Shown: positions 1 to 7,617 of the stretch, one piece after another | How the letters are laid out: every line of letters starts with the position of its first letter | How positions within the stretch are numbered: the first letter of the stretch is position 1 | Assembly (NCBI RefSeq): GCF_003967035.1 | Contig: NZ_AP018560.1 | Location: 519,001 to 583,000 of the forward strand | Origin: Aerosticca soli | GTDB taxonomy: Bacteria; Pseudomonadota; Gammaproteobacteria; Xanthomonadales; Rhodanobacteraceae | Direction: 5' to 3' | Length of the DNA: 64,000 nucleotides | Program-made: the position numbers and the translations under genes | Notes under the pieces: generated by a model | Database searches by the model: none | What the model was told of the DNA's origin: nothing | The model's input: only the letters and a program-made list of their open reading frames with translations

Positions 1-185
1 CTGCCACATCCTGGAGACCGGCAACGACTCCTGGCGGCTGCGCAACAGCACCGCCGCCAACAAGACCAAAGCCAGAATCAGGGCAAAGGAGGCCACCACC
101 CAGACCACCAACTGATACCCTCAGCCCCGTACACCGGGTGGGTCAAAGTTCAACGCGCAGCCTGGGTCAGTTTTAAGTGCGCGCC
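1..185. mobile_element. Right end of an IS21-family element (partial)
   Basis: After the IstB-like stop codon, 135-172 carries repeated GGGTCA-type motifs (GGGTCAAAGTT and GGGTCAGTTTT), typical of the multiple terminal repeats of IS21-family elements. The native cusB reading frame to the right becomes meaningless from about 185 leftwards, which places the element boundary near 175-185. The exact tip and any target duplication cannot be set because the other end is outside the window. Confidence 0.5.
2..115 (+). CDS. istB: IstB-like IS21-family helper ATPase, C-terminal end (partial)
   Basis: The reading frame is open from the left edge and ends at TGA 113-115. The visible 37 residues begin CHILETGNDSWRLRNS, which resembles the usual IstB C-terminus (a hydrophobic/His stretch, then a GDSYRLK-like motif). 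IstB is the ATP-binding helper of the IS21-family transposase IstA. The gene body lies outside the window, so the call rests on this tail and on the IS-end-like sequence that follows it. It could be another small DNA-binding protein. Confidence 0.5.
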   Translation, partial: CHILETGNDSWRLRNSTAANKTKARIRAKEATTQTTN

Positions 186-327
186 AACAGACGTTGGCAG
201 CGGGGGAGCCGCTGAGGTGGCCGGCGCGCCATTGGGCGACGCCCCATCCAACGGCAATACCGGCAGCAACCAGCGTCAAGCCGGCAAGGATGTTTCTCGA
301 AGAGGTATTCATGGCGAGGGTCTCCAC
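180..327 (-). pseudogene. cusB: CusB-type copper/silver RND adaptor, N-terminal remnant
   Basis: Only the start of a membrane-fusion protein survives: an optional upstream Met, then MNTSSRNILAGLTLVAAG and a hydrophobic anchor ending WGVAQWRAG. The gene starts one base after the stop of the upstream cusC-like gene, as expected for a cusCB operon. From about 180 the frame runs into the IS21-type element end and stops at 121. The rest of cusB and any cusA are missing from the window, so this left-hand efflux cluster is non-functional unless complemented. The intact cusCBA at 56.6-62.5 kb shows what the full operon looks like. Confidence 0.65.
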
Positions 328-1563
328 TCAGTCCGCGATCAGGCTGTTCAGTCGGGCGACGAGGCTGTCGCGCTGCGCTCCAAGGTCGATCAGACGCATG
401 CGCGTCTCCAGCACCTGGGCGCGTGCACTGAGCACAGCGCTCAGGTCCCCCTTGGCGGATCGGTAGTTGCTCAATGCAAGCGCCGCTCGGTTCCGTACCA
501 GTTGCAAGCCGGCGGTCTGCAGGCGGTCGATCTGGCTGTTCAACGCTTGGAGTTCGGCGGCGCTGTCGTCCAGCTCCTGCAAATGCCGCCGCGCCACGTC
601 TTCGCGTTCGGCGTCCAGACGTTCCAACTCGTGCCGTTTTGCCTCGATCATGGGCACTTGGCGTCGATCCTTCTGCCAAGGCAGATCGAATGTCACCTGA
701 AATGACACCATGTCGCCCCATCGGCGATCACGCCGGCTATAGGCTATCTCCCAGGCCCAATCGCCGCGGGTCTCTGATTGGGCTTCGCGGGACTCGGCCC
801 GGGCCATGCTTTGCATCGCCGGATAGAGTTCAAGCTCCGCGTGATTCGCCAGTTCTGTGCGCAGTTGCGCGACGGGGCGAGTGAGCGGGCCTGGATCGCC
901 TTGCAGTGCTTCGTCGGCCCTGGAGCCCACCCAGCGCCGCAACGCGGCCCTGGCCTTGGCCCGGTCCCGCTGTAGATCGTCACGGCGGTCCGTGAGTGTC
1001 AGCGCCTCCTGTTCCGCGACCAACAGATCGCCAGCCTGGGCGGTGCCGCCGGCGACGCGAGCGGGGAGACTGTCTTGCAGGCGCTGGTTCTCCGCGAGCA
1101 GTTCCGTCAGCAGTATCTCCCGTTGCTCCACCGCCTGCGCGGCGATCCACGCCAGGCTGAGTTCCTGGCGGATCTGCAATCGCTGCAAAACCAGCGCCGC
1201 GCGTTCTCGATCCACACGCGCCTGCGCGCTGGCGACCTGGGCGTCGCGCTTGGCCCTGTTGGGCACTTCCTGCATGAGCGCCAAGCGCTGCATCGTCATG
1301 GATTCGCGCGTCATGCTCCAGCGATCCATGCCGCTGATGGGGTAGTTTTCGATGCCGAGCGAGAGCTTGGGGTCGGGCAGCGAGCCTGCTGCCTTCTGCA
1401 CGGATTCGGCGACGTTAACCTGCAACTGCTGCGCGCTTATGCGTGGGCTCTGCTGCTCCGCGATAAGGCGTGCCTCAGCAAAATCGAGGGCGTAGGCTAC
1501 AGGCGAGACAAGCGCACTGCCCGCCAACGCGATGCTGATAGCTTTCAGACGATGCACTCGCAT
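328..1563 (-). CDS. cusC: CusC/CzcC-type outer-membrane efflux protein (TolC family)
   Basis: A 411-residue TolC-family outer-membrane channel that would dock with a CusBA-type metal RND pump. A signal peptide is visible at residues 1-25 (MRVHRLKAIS... ending VAYA), followed by the repeated alpha-helical, Ala/Arg/Gln-rich pattern of two OEP domains. It contains the motif LPDPKLSLGIENYPI, close to the LPDPKLxxGxxNxP motif common in Cu/Cd-type OEPs. The frame extends upstream to 1635, but the start at 1563 puts the signal peptide at the N-terminus. It lies between a DUF2946-like gene upstream and a cusB remnant one base downstream. Metal specificity (Cu/Ag) is inferred from this order, which matches the intact cus cluster at the right end. 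Confidence 0.8.
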   Translation of the reverse strand: MRVHRLKAISIALAGSALVSPVAYALDFAEARLIAEQQSPRISAQQLQVNVAESVQKAAGSLPDPKLSLGIENYPISGMDRWSMTRESMTMQRLALMQEVPNRAKRDAQVASAQARVDRERAALVLQRLQIRQELSLAWIAAQAVEQREILLTELLAENQRLQDSLPARVAGGTAQAGDLLVAEQEALTLTDRRDDLQRDRAKARAALRRWVGSRADEALQGDPGPLTRPVAQLRTELANHAELELYPAMQSMARAESREAQSETRGDWAWEIAYSRRDRRWGDMVSFQVTFDLPWQKDRRQVPMIEAKRHELERLDAEREDVARRHLQELDDSAAELQALNSQIDRLQTAGLQLVRNRAALALSNYRSAKGDLSAVLSARAQVLETRMRLIDLGAQRDSLVARLNSLIAD

Positions 1564-1796
1564 CGAGGCCGGCGTTGTGCCTCGGCCGTACGCCGACGGG
1601 CGCCCCTCGGGGGCGCCAAAAAAGGGAGTAAACATGGTTGTCCTCGGAATTGGTATTCACGAAATCACGTGGTCTGCCGCATCGGTGCGCGGCGAGCACG
1701 GACACATAAATCAATTCCGCAGGACTTGGAACGTGAGGTAGATCGGCGGAAAGCCCGCGCGGGGATTGGGAGGAATGTAGGTAACGTGCCGCCTGA

Positions 1797-2642
1797 GAAC
1801 GTGTTCAAAGTCTCGCCCTCTTGATGTGAGAAGCTCGCTGGGTGAGAAAAGGCTACCCCAGCGACATCAAGCGCGAGCAGTTCGAGGTGATCCGGCCATT
1901 GCTGGAGAGTGCGCGCAGAAAGACTGCCCCACGCAAAGTGGAGCTGTACGAGGTGTTCTGCGCCGTGCTGTACCTGCTGCGCACGGGCTGTCAGTGGCGG
2001 GCACTGCCCAGCGACTTTCCCAAATGGCGCACCGTGCACTCGTACTTTGCCATCTGGAGCGAGCCACGCGAGGGTGGCAGCCTGCTGGAGCAGGCATTAA
2101 AAAAATCAGGTTGGCGCGGCCCGCGAGAAACTGGGGCGCAACGCCTGCAGCACGCTCTTGATCGTGGACGCGCAGAGCGTGAAGAACACGGACACGGCGG
2201 GCTTGAAGGGCTATGACGCAGGCAAGAAGGTCTCGGGCATCAAGCGCCACATCGCGGTGGACACCCAGGGATTGCCGCATGCGATAGCGGTGACCACGGC
2301 CGAGGTGACGGACCGCAAAGGCGCACTGCAGGCGCTACAGCGCTGCAAGCCCCGGTTGAGCCGGCTACAAAGCCTGCTGTGCGATGCAGGCTACATCGGT
2401 CGGCCGTTCGCGCAAGGCGTGCAGCAGATTCTGGGAGGGCATGTGACGGTGCAGATCGCCAAGAGAAGCGAGCTTCACACTTTCAAAGTGATGCCCAAGC
2501 GCTGGGTCGTGGAACGCAGCTTTGCCTGGCTGGACAAGAACAGGAGGCTGTGGAAGAACTGCGAGCGATGGCTCAACACCAGCCTGCAGTTCGTCCACTT
2601 GGCATTCTTGGTGCTCTTGCTCAAAAGACTTTGAACACGCTC
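1797..2642 (+). mobile_element. IS5-family insertion sequence (846 bp)
   Basis: The terminal inverted repeats are GAACGTGTTCAAAGTCT (left) and, read inwards, GAGCGTGTTCAAAGTCT (right), with one mismatch. TGA at 1794-1796 and 2643-2645 forms a 3-bp TNA-type target duplication, within a 5-bp shared CTGAG. The size, ends and transposase fit the small IS5-family subgroups with about 850 bp and two overlapping frames. The element splits the DUF2946-like gene. Confidence 0.85.
1842..2634 (+). CDS. IS5-family transposase in two frames
   Basis: The first frame (GTG at 1842) encodes the N-terminal domain (GYPSDIKREQFEVIRPLL..., TGCQWRALPSDFPKW). It passes into a second frame that ends at 2634 and holds the DDE catalytic core: LLIVDAQSVKNTD, the CDAGYIGRPF segment and WVVERSFAWLDKNRRL. 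The frame change is +1 (or -2) and occurs near an A7 run at 2099-2105. After the run the second frame reads KNQVGAAREKLGRN, which is continuous family sequence. Frameshifting at A-runs is known for some IS5-family elements, so this may be programmed. It could equally be an inactivating indel. Confidence 0.75.
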
Positions 2643-3015
2643 TGAGGGCTACCCGGTCGAGAACCAACCCGGGCAGCGAGTTGGCGAGCCACATCACGTG
2701 CGCCGCGAGAAACTGAATGTCCAGCCCCTGCCATGAAAGCGCCGACTCCCGATCGCCACTGCAATGAGCGTGGCACAACTGTGGCGCTTCGCTGTCCATG
2801 GAATCAGGCATGCCGGTGCAATCCGACATTGGCAACTTGTCAGCCTGCTGCATCGAGATCGTGGCACGCATTTGCGTGGTTTCCACAGATGCCCTCGGGT
2901 CTGGCTTGGGACAGACGTACATCGCCATCGCAACCTGCGAGAAAAGCAAGGTTACGACTAGGCCGCTGGTAATCCAGCGGCTCCATCTTGCGAGAAGGCG
3001 CCTTAAGCCGATCAT

Positions 3016-3296
3016 GCGGACATACTATTGGAAGTTGTAGGGAGTTGAATTGATCAAGGTCAGTTTCCAGGATGAATTGATGCGTCTGGACGGCGCCTTG
3101 GCCCGAACCGGCACCCGCTGCAAATCCACCGGCAAGGGCGGGCACCGCACGTGGTTGTCATGCTTTACGCGCCTCGGCAACTCGCAAGGCTCTAAGCTCA
3201 AATCGATCAGCTACAAGATTCGTCTGTCCCGAGAGTCGCTGCAGGTGCGTAATGACCTCGTAGGGGCCATCGGCTATTGGGCGCGTGCAGATTCCG
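3016..3296. other. Upstream region of the DUF2946-like gene with a remnant reading frame
   Basis: No convincing complete gene is present. On the minus strand a frame is open from the IS end (3295) to a stop at 3158. It encodes 45 residues ending FELRALRVAEARKA, which could be the C-terminus of an unknown gene truncated by the IS3-type element. Between it and the DUF2946-like start, a possible minus-strand promoter has TAGTAT as -10 and TTCAAC as -35, spaced 16 bp. A TTGAT-N4-GTCAG half-match to an FNR/Anr site lies at 3049-3062. All of these are weak calls. Confidence 0.3.
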
Positions 3297-3325
3297 TGAC
3301 CTGCCCCCTTTCTCAGGGCCACTAG

Positions 3326-4240
3326 CTACTTAGTAGAGTCCAGGTTGGGGAGCATACCGCTCCGGTGGGTCAGGTTTCGATCAGCGGTCGAACCAGTCAA
3401 GGCACCTTCGTTGCGCAGCGCGGCGGCGAACTCGGCAGGCGTGCATTTGGGCAGTGAGCTGTGCGGACGCACCTCGTTGTAGTCCTTGCGCCAGATGGCG
3501 ATTACCGCCCGTGCGTGCTCGAGCGAGATAAACCAGTTTTCGTTCAAGCATTCGTCCCGGAACTTGCCGTTGAAGCTCTCCACATAGGCGTTCTGCGTGG
3601 GTTTCCCTGGCTGGGTCAGCACAAGCGTCACGCCGTTGGCGGTCGCCCACTGGTCCAGCGCCCGGCCGGTAAACTCGGGTCCCTGGTCGGTCCTGATCGC
3701 CGCGGGGTAGCCGCGGAAACGGCATACCGCATCCAGGATGTCGGCCACGTTCTGGCCATTTATCCTCCGGCCGACGGCGATTTCCACCGCTTCCTTGGTG
3801 CAATCGTCCACCACCGTCAGGCACTTGATCGGGCGCCCGTTGGCCAGGGCGTCGAAGACGAAGTCCATCGACCAGGTGTGGTTGGGCCCCGACGGCAGCT
3901 GCAGCGGACGGCGCTCGACGGCCACGCGATCGCGCTTGCGGCGCTTGCGCACCGCCAGGCCAGCGTTGCGGTACAGCCGGTAGATTCGCTTGTGGTTGGC
4001 GATCCAGCCCTCCCGTTCCAGCAGGATGTGCAGCCGTCGGTAGCCGAACCGGCGACGTTCGCCCGCCAACGCAACGAGCCTGGCCTGCAACGGCGCGTTC
4101 GCCATGCGCGGCTGGTAGTGCAACACGCTGCGTGACAAGCCCAGTGCCCGGCAGGCCCGCCGCTCCGACAGGCCCAGCTTCGCCCGCACGTCCGCGACGG
4201 CAGCCCGTCGCGTCGGCGGGCTCAGTATTTTCCCCGCGCC
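3326..4240 (-). CDS. IS3-family transposase OrfB (DDE integrase core)
   Basis: The catalytic half of the IS3-type transposase, starting near ILSPPTRRAAVADVRAK. It has an HTH_21-like segment (FGYRRLHILLEREGW) and an rve DDE core with catalytic Asp in TWSMDFVFDAL, Asp in IRTDQGPEF and Glu in NAYVESFNGKFRDECL. It is normally translated by -1 frameshifting from OrfA, so the true N-terminus is set by the overlap at about 4222-4240. The open frame continues to 4369, but that part is antisense-like filler. It appears intact. Confidence 0.85.
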   Translation of the reverse strand, partial: GAGKILSPPTRRAAVADVRAKLGLSERRACRALGLSRSVLHYQPRMANAPLQARLVALAGERRRFGYRRLHILLEREGWIANHKRIYRLYRNAGLAVRKRRKRDRVAVERRPLQLPSGPNHTWSMDFVFDALANGRPIKCLTVVDDCTKEAVEIAVGRRINGQNVADILDAVCRFRGYPAAIRTDQGPEFTGRALDQWATANGVTLVLTQPGKPTQNAYVESFNGKFRDECLNENWFISLEHARAVIAIWRKDYNEVRPHSSLPKCTPAEFAAALRNEGALTGSTADRNLTHRSGMLPNLDSTK

Positions 4241-4485
4241 ACGATCCTCAGCGCTTCGTTGTCCAACATCGACTCGGCCAACAGCTTTTTGAGCCGCGCG
4301 TTCTCCGCTTCCAGTGCCTTCAGGCGCTTGGCGTCGGGCACATCCATGCCGCCGAACTTGCGCCGCCACAGGTAGAACGACGCGTCACTGAAGCCGTGCT
4401 TGCGGCAAAGCTCCTTGACCGGCGTGCCGGCGGCCGCCTGCTTCAGGAAGCCGATGATCTGCTCTTCGGTGTATCGCTTCTTCAT
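4222..4485 (-). CDS. IS3-family transposase OrfA
   Basis: An 87-residue helix-turn-helix protein beginning MKKRYTEEQIIGFLKQA, with the DASFYLWRRKFGG motif and a leucine-zipper-like helix (RLKALEAENARLKKLLAE) before the end. This is the standard OrfA of the IS3/IS407 group, which binds the terminal repeats. It overlaps the start of OrfB near a GGGGAAAA run, where a -1 frameshift would make the fused OrfAB transposase. Both frames look intact. Confidence 0.9.
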   Translation of the reverse strand: MKKRYTEEQIIGFLKQAAAGTPVKELCRKHGFSDASFYLWRRKFGGMDVPDAKRLKALEAENARLKKLLAESMLDNEALRIVARGKY

Positions 4486-4550
4486 GTCCGTCCTCTTGTG
4501 AGACGGACTCTACTAAGATCAGGTTGGCCCGGAAAACGGGGGGCAGGTCA

Positions 4551-4719
4551 CGACGTCGAAGCGCCGTTTGTAGAGGCCCGTAATGAGATCGCTCGCCGTA
4601 ACCTCATTAAATTCCATAGAAACTTCGGGCTCCTCCGCGCGCTGCAGGGCAAGCAATGCAGCTAGGTACGAAGAGGCCACACCAGGCGCTATGGCGAGCC
4701 TGAGCTGTGGGCGTGGGCT
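4551..4719 (-). pseudogene. LysR-family regulator fragment
   Basis: Reading leftwards into the IS end, the frame encodes LRLAIAPGVASSYLAALLA, then RAEEPEVSMEFNEV and DLITGLYKRRFDV. This matches the start of a LysR substrate-binding domain and parallels the same segment of the neighbouring intact LysR (SLRIAISDGAMDPRLSAFLA...). The helix-turn-helix half is absent upstream and the C-terminal half is lost at the IS3-type element, so only about 55 residues remain. It is diverged from its neighbour, so it is a relic of a different LysR gene. Confidence 0.6.
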
Positions 4720-4841
4720 GGTGGCGTCGTGCATGAGAGGCCCCAAGAAGCGATAAGACAAGGATGGAAAGTCTTCATGATAGCTAGTTTGAGTTAAACT
4801 TAACGTGGTTAAATTGTTTGGACTGTTCGACGCTTCCAAGG

Positions 4842-5147
4842 ATGGAGAAGCGAACTGTCCGACGAGGCCGTCCCCCAGGAACTACCACTTTCGACGCCGA
4901 GCCAGCGTTGGCATTCGGAGCGGCCGTTCGTGTCGCCCGCCTGACGCAAGGTGTTGCTCAGGAAGAACTGGCTGCGAAAGCAGGGATCGAGCGATCGCAC
5001 ATGGGCAAAATAGAGCGTGGGGAGCACATGCCCACTCTCGCTCTGATCTTAAGAATCGCCGCCGGACTCAAGCTCAGTGCTGCGGAACTCGTCAGCGCAG
5101 CCGAACGCAATCTTCGTGCCGCGGCGCACGATTCAGATAGGCATTGA
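4842..5147 (+). CDS. XRE-family helix-turn-helix regulator
   Basis: A protein of about 101 residues with a Cro/C1-type HTH: RVARLTQGVAQEELAAKAGIE, then SHMGKIERGEHMPTLALILRIAAGL, the classic five-helix pattern in which residues near RSHMGKIERG form the recognition helix. The basic N-terminus (MEKRTVRRGRPPG) favours the start at 4842; an upstream in-frame ATG at 4818 is possible. The gene runs convergently into the LysR gene, with only 4 bp between the stops. Such XRE/LysR neighbours are common in integrative elements. The target is unknown. Confidence 0.75.
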   Translation: MEKRTVRRGRPPGTTTFDAEPALAFGAAVRVARLTQGVAQEELAAKAGIERSHMGKIERGEHMPTLALILRIAAGLKLSAAELVSAAERNLRAAAHDSDRH

Positions 5148-5151
5148 CGCT

Positions 5152-6042
5152 TTAGTCACCCGGAGGTCCTCGCAGACGTTCGATGAAGCGATCCAGCGAA
5201 ACCGATGAGTTGCTGCTTTCTGGCCGAAGCAGATAGGTTGTGATTACCGCCGTGTCCTGCGCCAGAGGGCGAATCACCACGTCCGGCCTCTGGCTGATGG
5301 GAATCTTGGTCGCCGTCATGAAACCAATCCCATAGCCTGCGCCGACGAGCGTTAGCATCATGTCCAGCGACGACACTTCTTCGACAACGTTGAGTCTGTG
5401 TTCCAGAACCTGTAGCAGCCGATTTAGTTCTCGGCAGTAGCCTTCGCAGGCCAGTTTGTCGCACAGAACCAGTGGGTGACCCTGAAGTTCGTTCAGCGGA
5501 ACTTGCTTGTGCGCAAGAAGCGAGTGCCGCGCTGGCATGGCGATCACAATCGGGTCTCGCCAGATCGGTTCAGCCACGATGCCTTCGCCAACATCCGCCG
5601 CGTGTGCAAATCCGATCGTGAAGTCGCCAGACCGTAGGCCCCGTATCTGCTCGGTCAGCGGTACCTCGGAGAGACGTATCTCGACCTCGGGCTCTTCCGC
5701 GCGGCAACGAGCTAGGAACGCCGATAGTCGTGGGTCCATCGCACCATCGGAAATTGCAATGCGCAGGCTGCCCCTCAGGCCCGCGGCAATGGCTCTGGCA
5801 TTTTCACGCGCTTGCTCCAGGACAGTGAAGAGTCGGCGGGTGTCCTGCAAGAATGCCGCCCCCGCCACGGTCAGCCGTGTGCCCCTGCGGTCGCGGTCAA
5901 ACAGCGTGACCCCAAGCTCATCTTCCAATTCCTTGATCGCGCGAGACAAGGGGGGTTGCTCTATATGCAGCCTCTCGGCCGCCCGCGTGAAATGCAACTC
6001 CTCTGCCAAGACGACAAAGCATCGTAGATGACGCAACTCCAT
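5152..6042 (-). CDS. LysR-family transcriptional regulator
   Basis: A full-length 296-residue LysR protein. Residues 1-60 form the winged HTH (MELRHLRCFVVLAEELHFTR, then AAERLHIEQPPLSRAIKELE) and the rest is the periplasmic-binding-like effector domain (LRGSLRIAISDG, PARHSLLAHKQVPL). The start at 6042 gives the canonical MELRHLRCF N-terminus; the frame extends six codons upstream. The effector domain resembles the LysR regulators found on integrative elements, where the paired XRE gene is common. No dedicated divergent target gene is present, because copK lies upstream on the same strand. Confidence 0.85.
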   Translation of the reverse strand: MELRHLRCFVVLAEELHFTRAAERLHIEQPPLSRAIKELEDELGVTLFDRDRRGTRLTVAGAAFLQDTRRLFTVLEQARENARAIAAGLRGSLRIAISDGAMDPRLSAFLARCRAEEPEVEIRLSEVPLTEQIRGLRSGDFTIGFAHAADVGEGIVAEPIWRDPIVIAMPARHSLLAHKQVPLNELQGHPLVLCDKLACEGYCRELNRLLQVLEHRLNVVEEVSSLDMMLTLVGAGYGIGFMTATKIPISQRPDVVIRPLAQDTAVITTYLLRPESSNSSVSLDRFIERLRGPPGD

Positions 6043-6199
6043 AAATCGGGCTCCTCGCAAGTCCTCATTCGCGCCAGATGTCCCGTGGACGAATCACGGT
6101 GGACGGGGAGGCTGGATCCATTTCAGGGAAGTTGATGCGCTTGACATCGCAAAAACTGGCACCTTGAGCGCTCGTGGTTGCTCGTGACGCGTCCCAAGC

Positions 6200-6224
6200 G
6201 CGCGCGCCCAATCGGGGCGCGCGT
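6200..6224 (-). terminator. GC-rich hairpin downstream of copK
   Basis: CGCGCGCCC (6201-6209) and GGGCGCGCG (6215-6223) form a perfect 9-bp stem with a 5-base loop, about 50 bp beyond the copK stop on the minus strand. No T-run follows on either strand, so it may be a weak or Rho-assisted terminator, or simply a stable 3' end. Confidence 0.4.
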
Positions 6225-6273
6225 CTCTGTCACACTGTGCAGAAGCTTTGAAAAGCACCGCACACCCGCGGCG

Positions 6274-6558
6274 TCATCCGCCGTGCTCTTTTTGTAGCAG
6301 CGACCCGAGGCGAGCGACTTCATTGCTGGTGATCGCGATGTTGCGCCCATCCTTCGTCGACACCGAAGCTCCGACATTGAGATAGACGGCGCGCCCGAAG
6401 CGGCTTTCCTGTGCCATCTTTCCGTCCTTGAAGATGTACAGCGTTCCCCCGTCAGCCAAGGGAACCATTTCCTTGGCTGCTTGGGCTGCTGCATGACCGG
6501 CGAAGGCTGGCACGGAGAGAGCGCTCAACAGGGCGGCAATGACAATTTGCGATTTCAT
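6274..6558 (-). CDS. copK: CopK-like periplasmic copper-binding protein
   Basis: A 94-residue exported protein: signal peptide MKSQIVIAALLSALSVPAFA, then a mature domain of about 74 residues with LADGGTLYIFKDGKM, SRFGRAVYL and TKDGRNIAITSNEVARL. The pattern DG..hFKDGKM...FG....TkDG...I..NE..RL follows CopK of Cupriavidus metallidurans, a periplasmic Cu(I)/Cu(II) binder. By my alignment from memory, only the Met of KDGKM is kept; the other Met positions of CopK carry Gln, Leu, Val or Ile/Thr here. It is the last gene of the cop island and has its own CopR-like palindrome upstream. Confidence 0.7.
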   Translation of the reverse strand: MKSQIVIAALLSALSVPAFAGHAAAQAAKEMVPLADGGTLYIFKDGKMAQESRFGRAVYLNVGASVSTKDGRNIAITSNEVARLGSLLQKEHGG

Positions 6559-6642
6559 GATCGACTCCTTTGTAAAAACGACGACAACTTGCGCCGCGTC
6601 GTTAAATGTAGAAGCAGGCGGTCTACAGAGCGCTTACCCGTG

Positions 6643-6660
6643 CATTACATTCAATTCATG
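6643..6660 (-). promoter_or_regulatory. CopR-box-like site upstream of copK
   Basis: CATTACATTCAATTCATG lies 85-102 bp upstream of the copK start and shares CATTACATTCA with the palindrome in front of copA (14600-14615). The right arm is degenerate (AATTCATG). It suggests that copK has its own CopR-activated promoter in the gap after copD. Confidence 0.5.
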
Positions 6661-6686
6661 TGCTGTCATCTGCCGCCCATGAAGGA

Positions 6687-7613
6687 CTAGGTTCCAGTGG
6701 GAGACAAGATGCCAAGCCATGCAACGATCGCCAGAACCAAAACGGCCAAGGTCGCCTCCGTGAACAGACTCTGTCTAAGCTTGATGACTGCCTGTGCGCG
6801 ATTGCCTGCCTTCAAAGCAGCCTCCAGGCTCGGGCTCAACCGATACCGATTGGCAGCAGCCAACGCCAGCATGCCTGCGAAAAGCAAGAGCTTTACCATC
6901 AGCAGCCGGCCATACAGCGTCGAGATGAGCGGATCAAACGATGGTCCGGCGATCAACAGGTAATTGAGAATTCCACTCACGACGAGTGCAGCCACGATCG
7001 CTGTACCTATGCGAGTAAAGCCATTCGACGTCCGACTGAGGACCGCTACCGGGTCTTGCGCGACATCCTGCTTGTGGGATGCCAGCATCAAGAACGCCAC
7101 CAATGCGCCCACCCAAGCGCCCGCTGCCCAGAGGTGCGTGATATCCGACGCAAGATGGATGTAGCCGCGAACGCCGTCGTCCATCGCGCCGTGGCCTGCC
7201 CACGCAAGGGTCGCCAGCGCCACGCCGGTGGAGAGCGCCATCACTGCAAATCGCAAGGTAGCGTTCAATTTCAACATTGCGACGAGCACACACACCAACA
7301 GCGCGAGGATGCGAATGCACCAGGCGATGCCCATGTGCGTGCCCGTAATGAGCATGTCGAAGACGTGCGTTGACAGCTCCGCGTAGCTCTGGGCACCGGA
7401 CATGGCCTTGGCCATGACCGTCATGCCCCACATCGACAGGGCAATGCCGATGGCAGCGGATGCGCCAATGAGGACGCGATAGCGGCGCGAGATCGTCGAG
7501 GATCGCTCGTCGTTGCCCAAAGCATAGAGACCGAACATGGCGACGCCAAACGCCGCCGCCAGGTCCAGATACAGCGCCAGGCGCAGGACGATGGTCAACC
7601 AATCCCCGGCCAT
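6687..7613 (-). CDS. copD: CopD inner-membrane copper protein
   Basis: A 308-residue integral membrane protein with about eight hydrophobic helices (for example LTIVLRLALYLDLAAAFGVAMF and ITHLWAAGAWVGALVAFLML) and the conserved HLWAAGAWVGAL motif of the CopD family. CopD is thought to move copper across the inner membrane together with periplasmic CopC, which is encoded 4 bp upstream on the same strand. His and Met residues typical of the family (THVFDMLITGTHMG) are present. Length and order copC-copD match the family. Confidence 0.9.
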   Translation of the reverse strand: MAGDWLTIVLRLALYLDLAAAFGVAMFGLYALGNDERSSTISRRYRVLIGASAAIGIALSMWGMTVMAKAMSGAQSYAELSTHVFDMLITGTHMGIAWCIRILALLVCVLVAMLKLNATLRFAVMALSTGVALATLAWAGHGAMDDGVRGYIHLASDITHLWAAGAWVGALVAFLMLASHKQDVAQDPVAVLSRTSNGFTRIGTAIVAALVVSGILNYLLIAGPSFDPLISTLYGRLLMVKLLLFAGMLALAAANRYRLSPSLEAALKAGNRAQAVIKLRQSLFTEATLAVLVLAIVAWLGILSPTGT

Positions 7614-7617
7614 GGGC

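Larger units (their letters stand above)
1711..3015 (-). pseudogene. DUF2946-like copper-associated protein interrupted by an IS5-family element
   Basis: The N-terminal part (3015 to 2646) has a hydrophobic leader (residues 15-33), then Cys, Met and His residues (MYVCPKPD, CTGMPDSMDS, LCHAHC). The frame is cut by the IS at 1797-2642. Deleting the IS with one copy of the TGA target duplication rejoins ...VLDRVALRRHVTYIPP... to a natural end PPIYLTFQVLRN at 1711, giving about 151 residues. It resembles the DUF2946-type protein at 62616-63110, which also precedes a cusC gene, so it was probably an exported accessory protein of a copper operon. Function is unknown. The gene is broken as it stands. 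Confidence 0.7.
3297..4550 (-). mobile_element. IS3-family, IS407-group insertion sequence (about 1.25 kb)
   Basis: TGACCTGCCCCC at 3297-3308 and its reverse complement ending at 4550 form the terminal inverted repeats, typical of the IS407 group. Between them lie orfA and orfB of an IS3-type transposase. The flanking 4-mers differ (TCCG left, CGAC right), so no target duplication is visible. The flanking genes also do not join. This suggests that the element mediated a deletion or recombined with another copy. Confidence 0.85.

Noticed and set aside
3050..3325. A 91-codon plus-strand frame before the IS3-type element
   Set aside because: No recognisable features, crosses the element terminus, and competes with a minus-strand frame that looks more protein-like.
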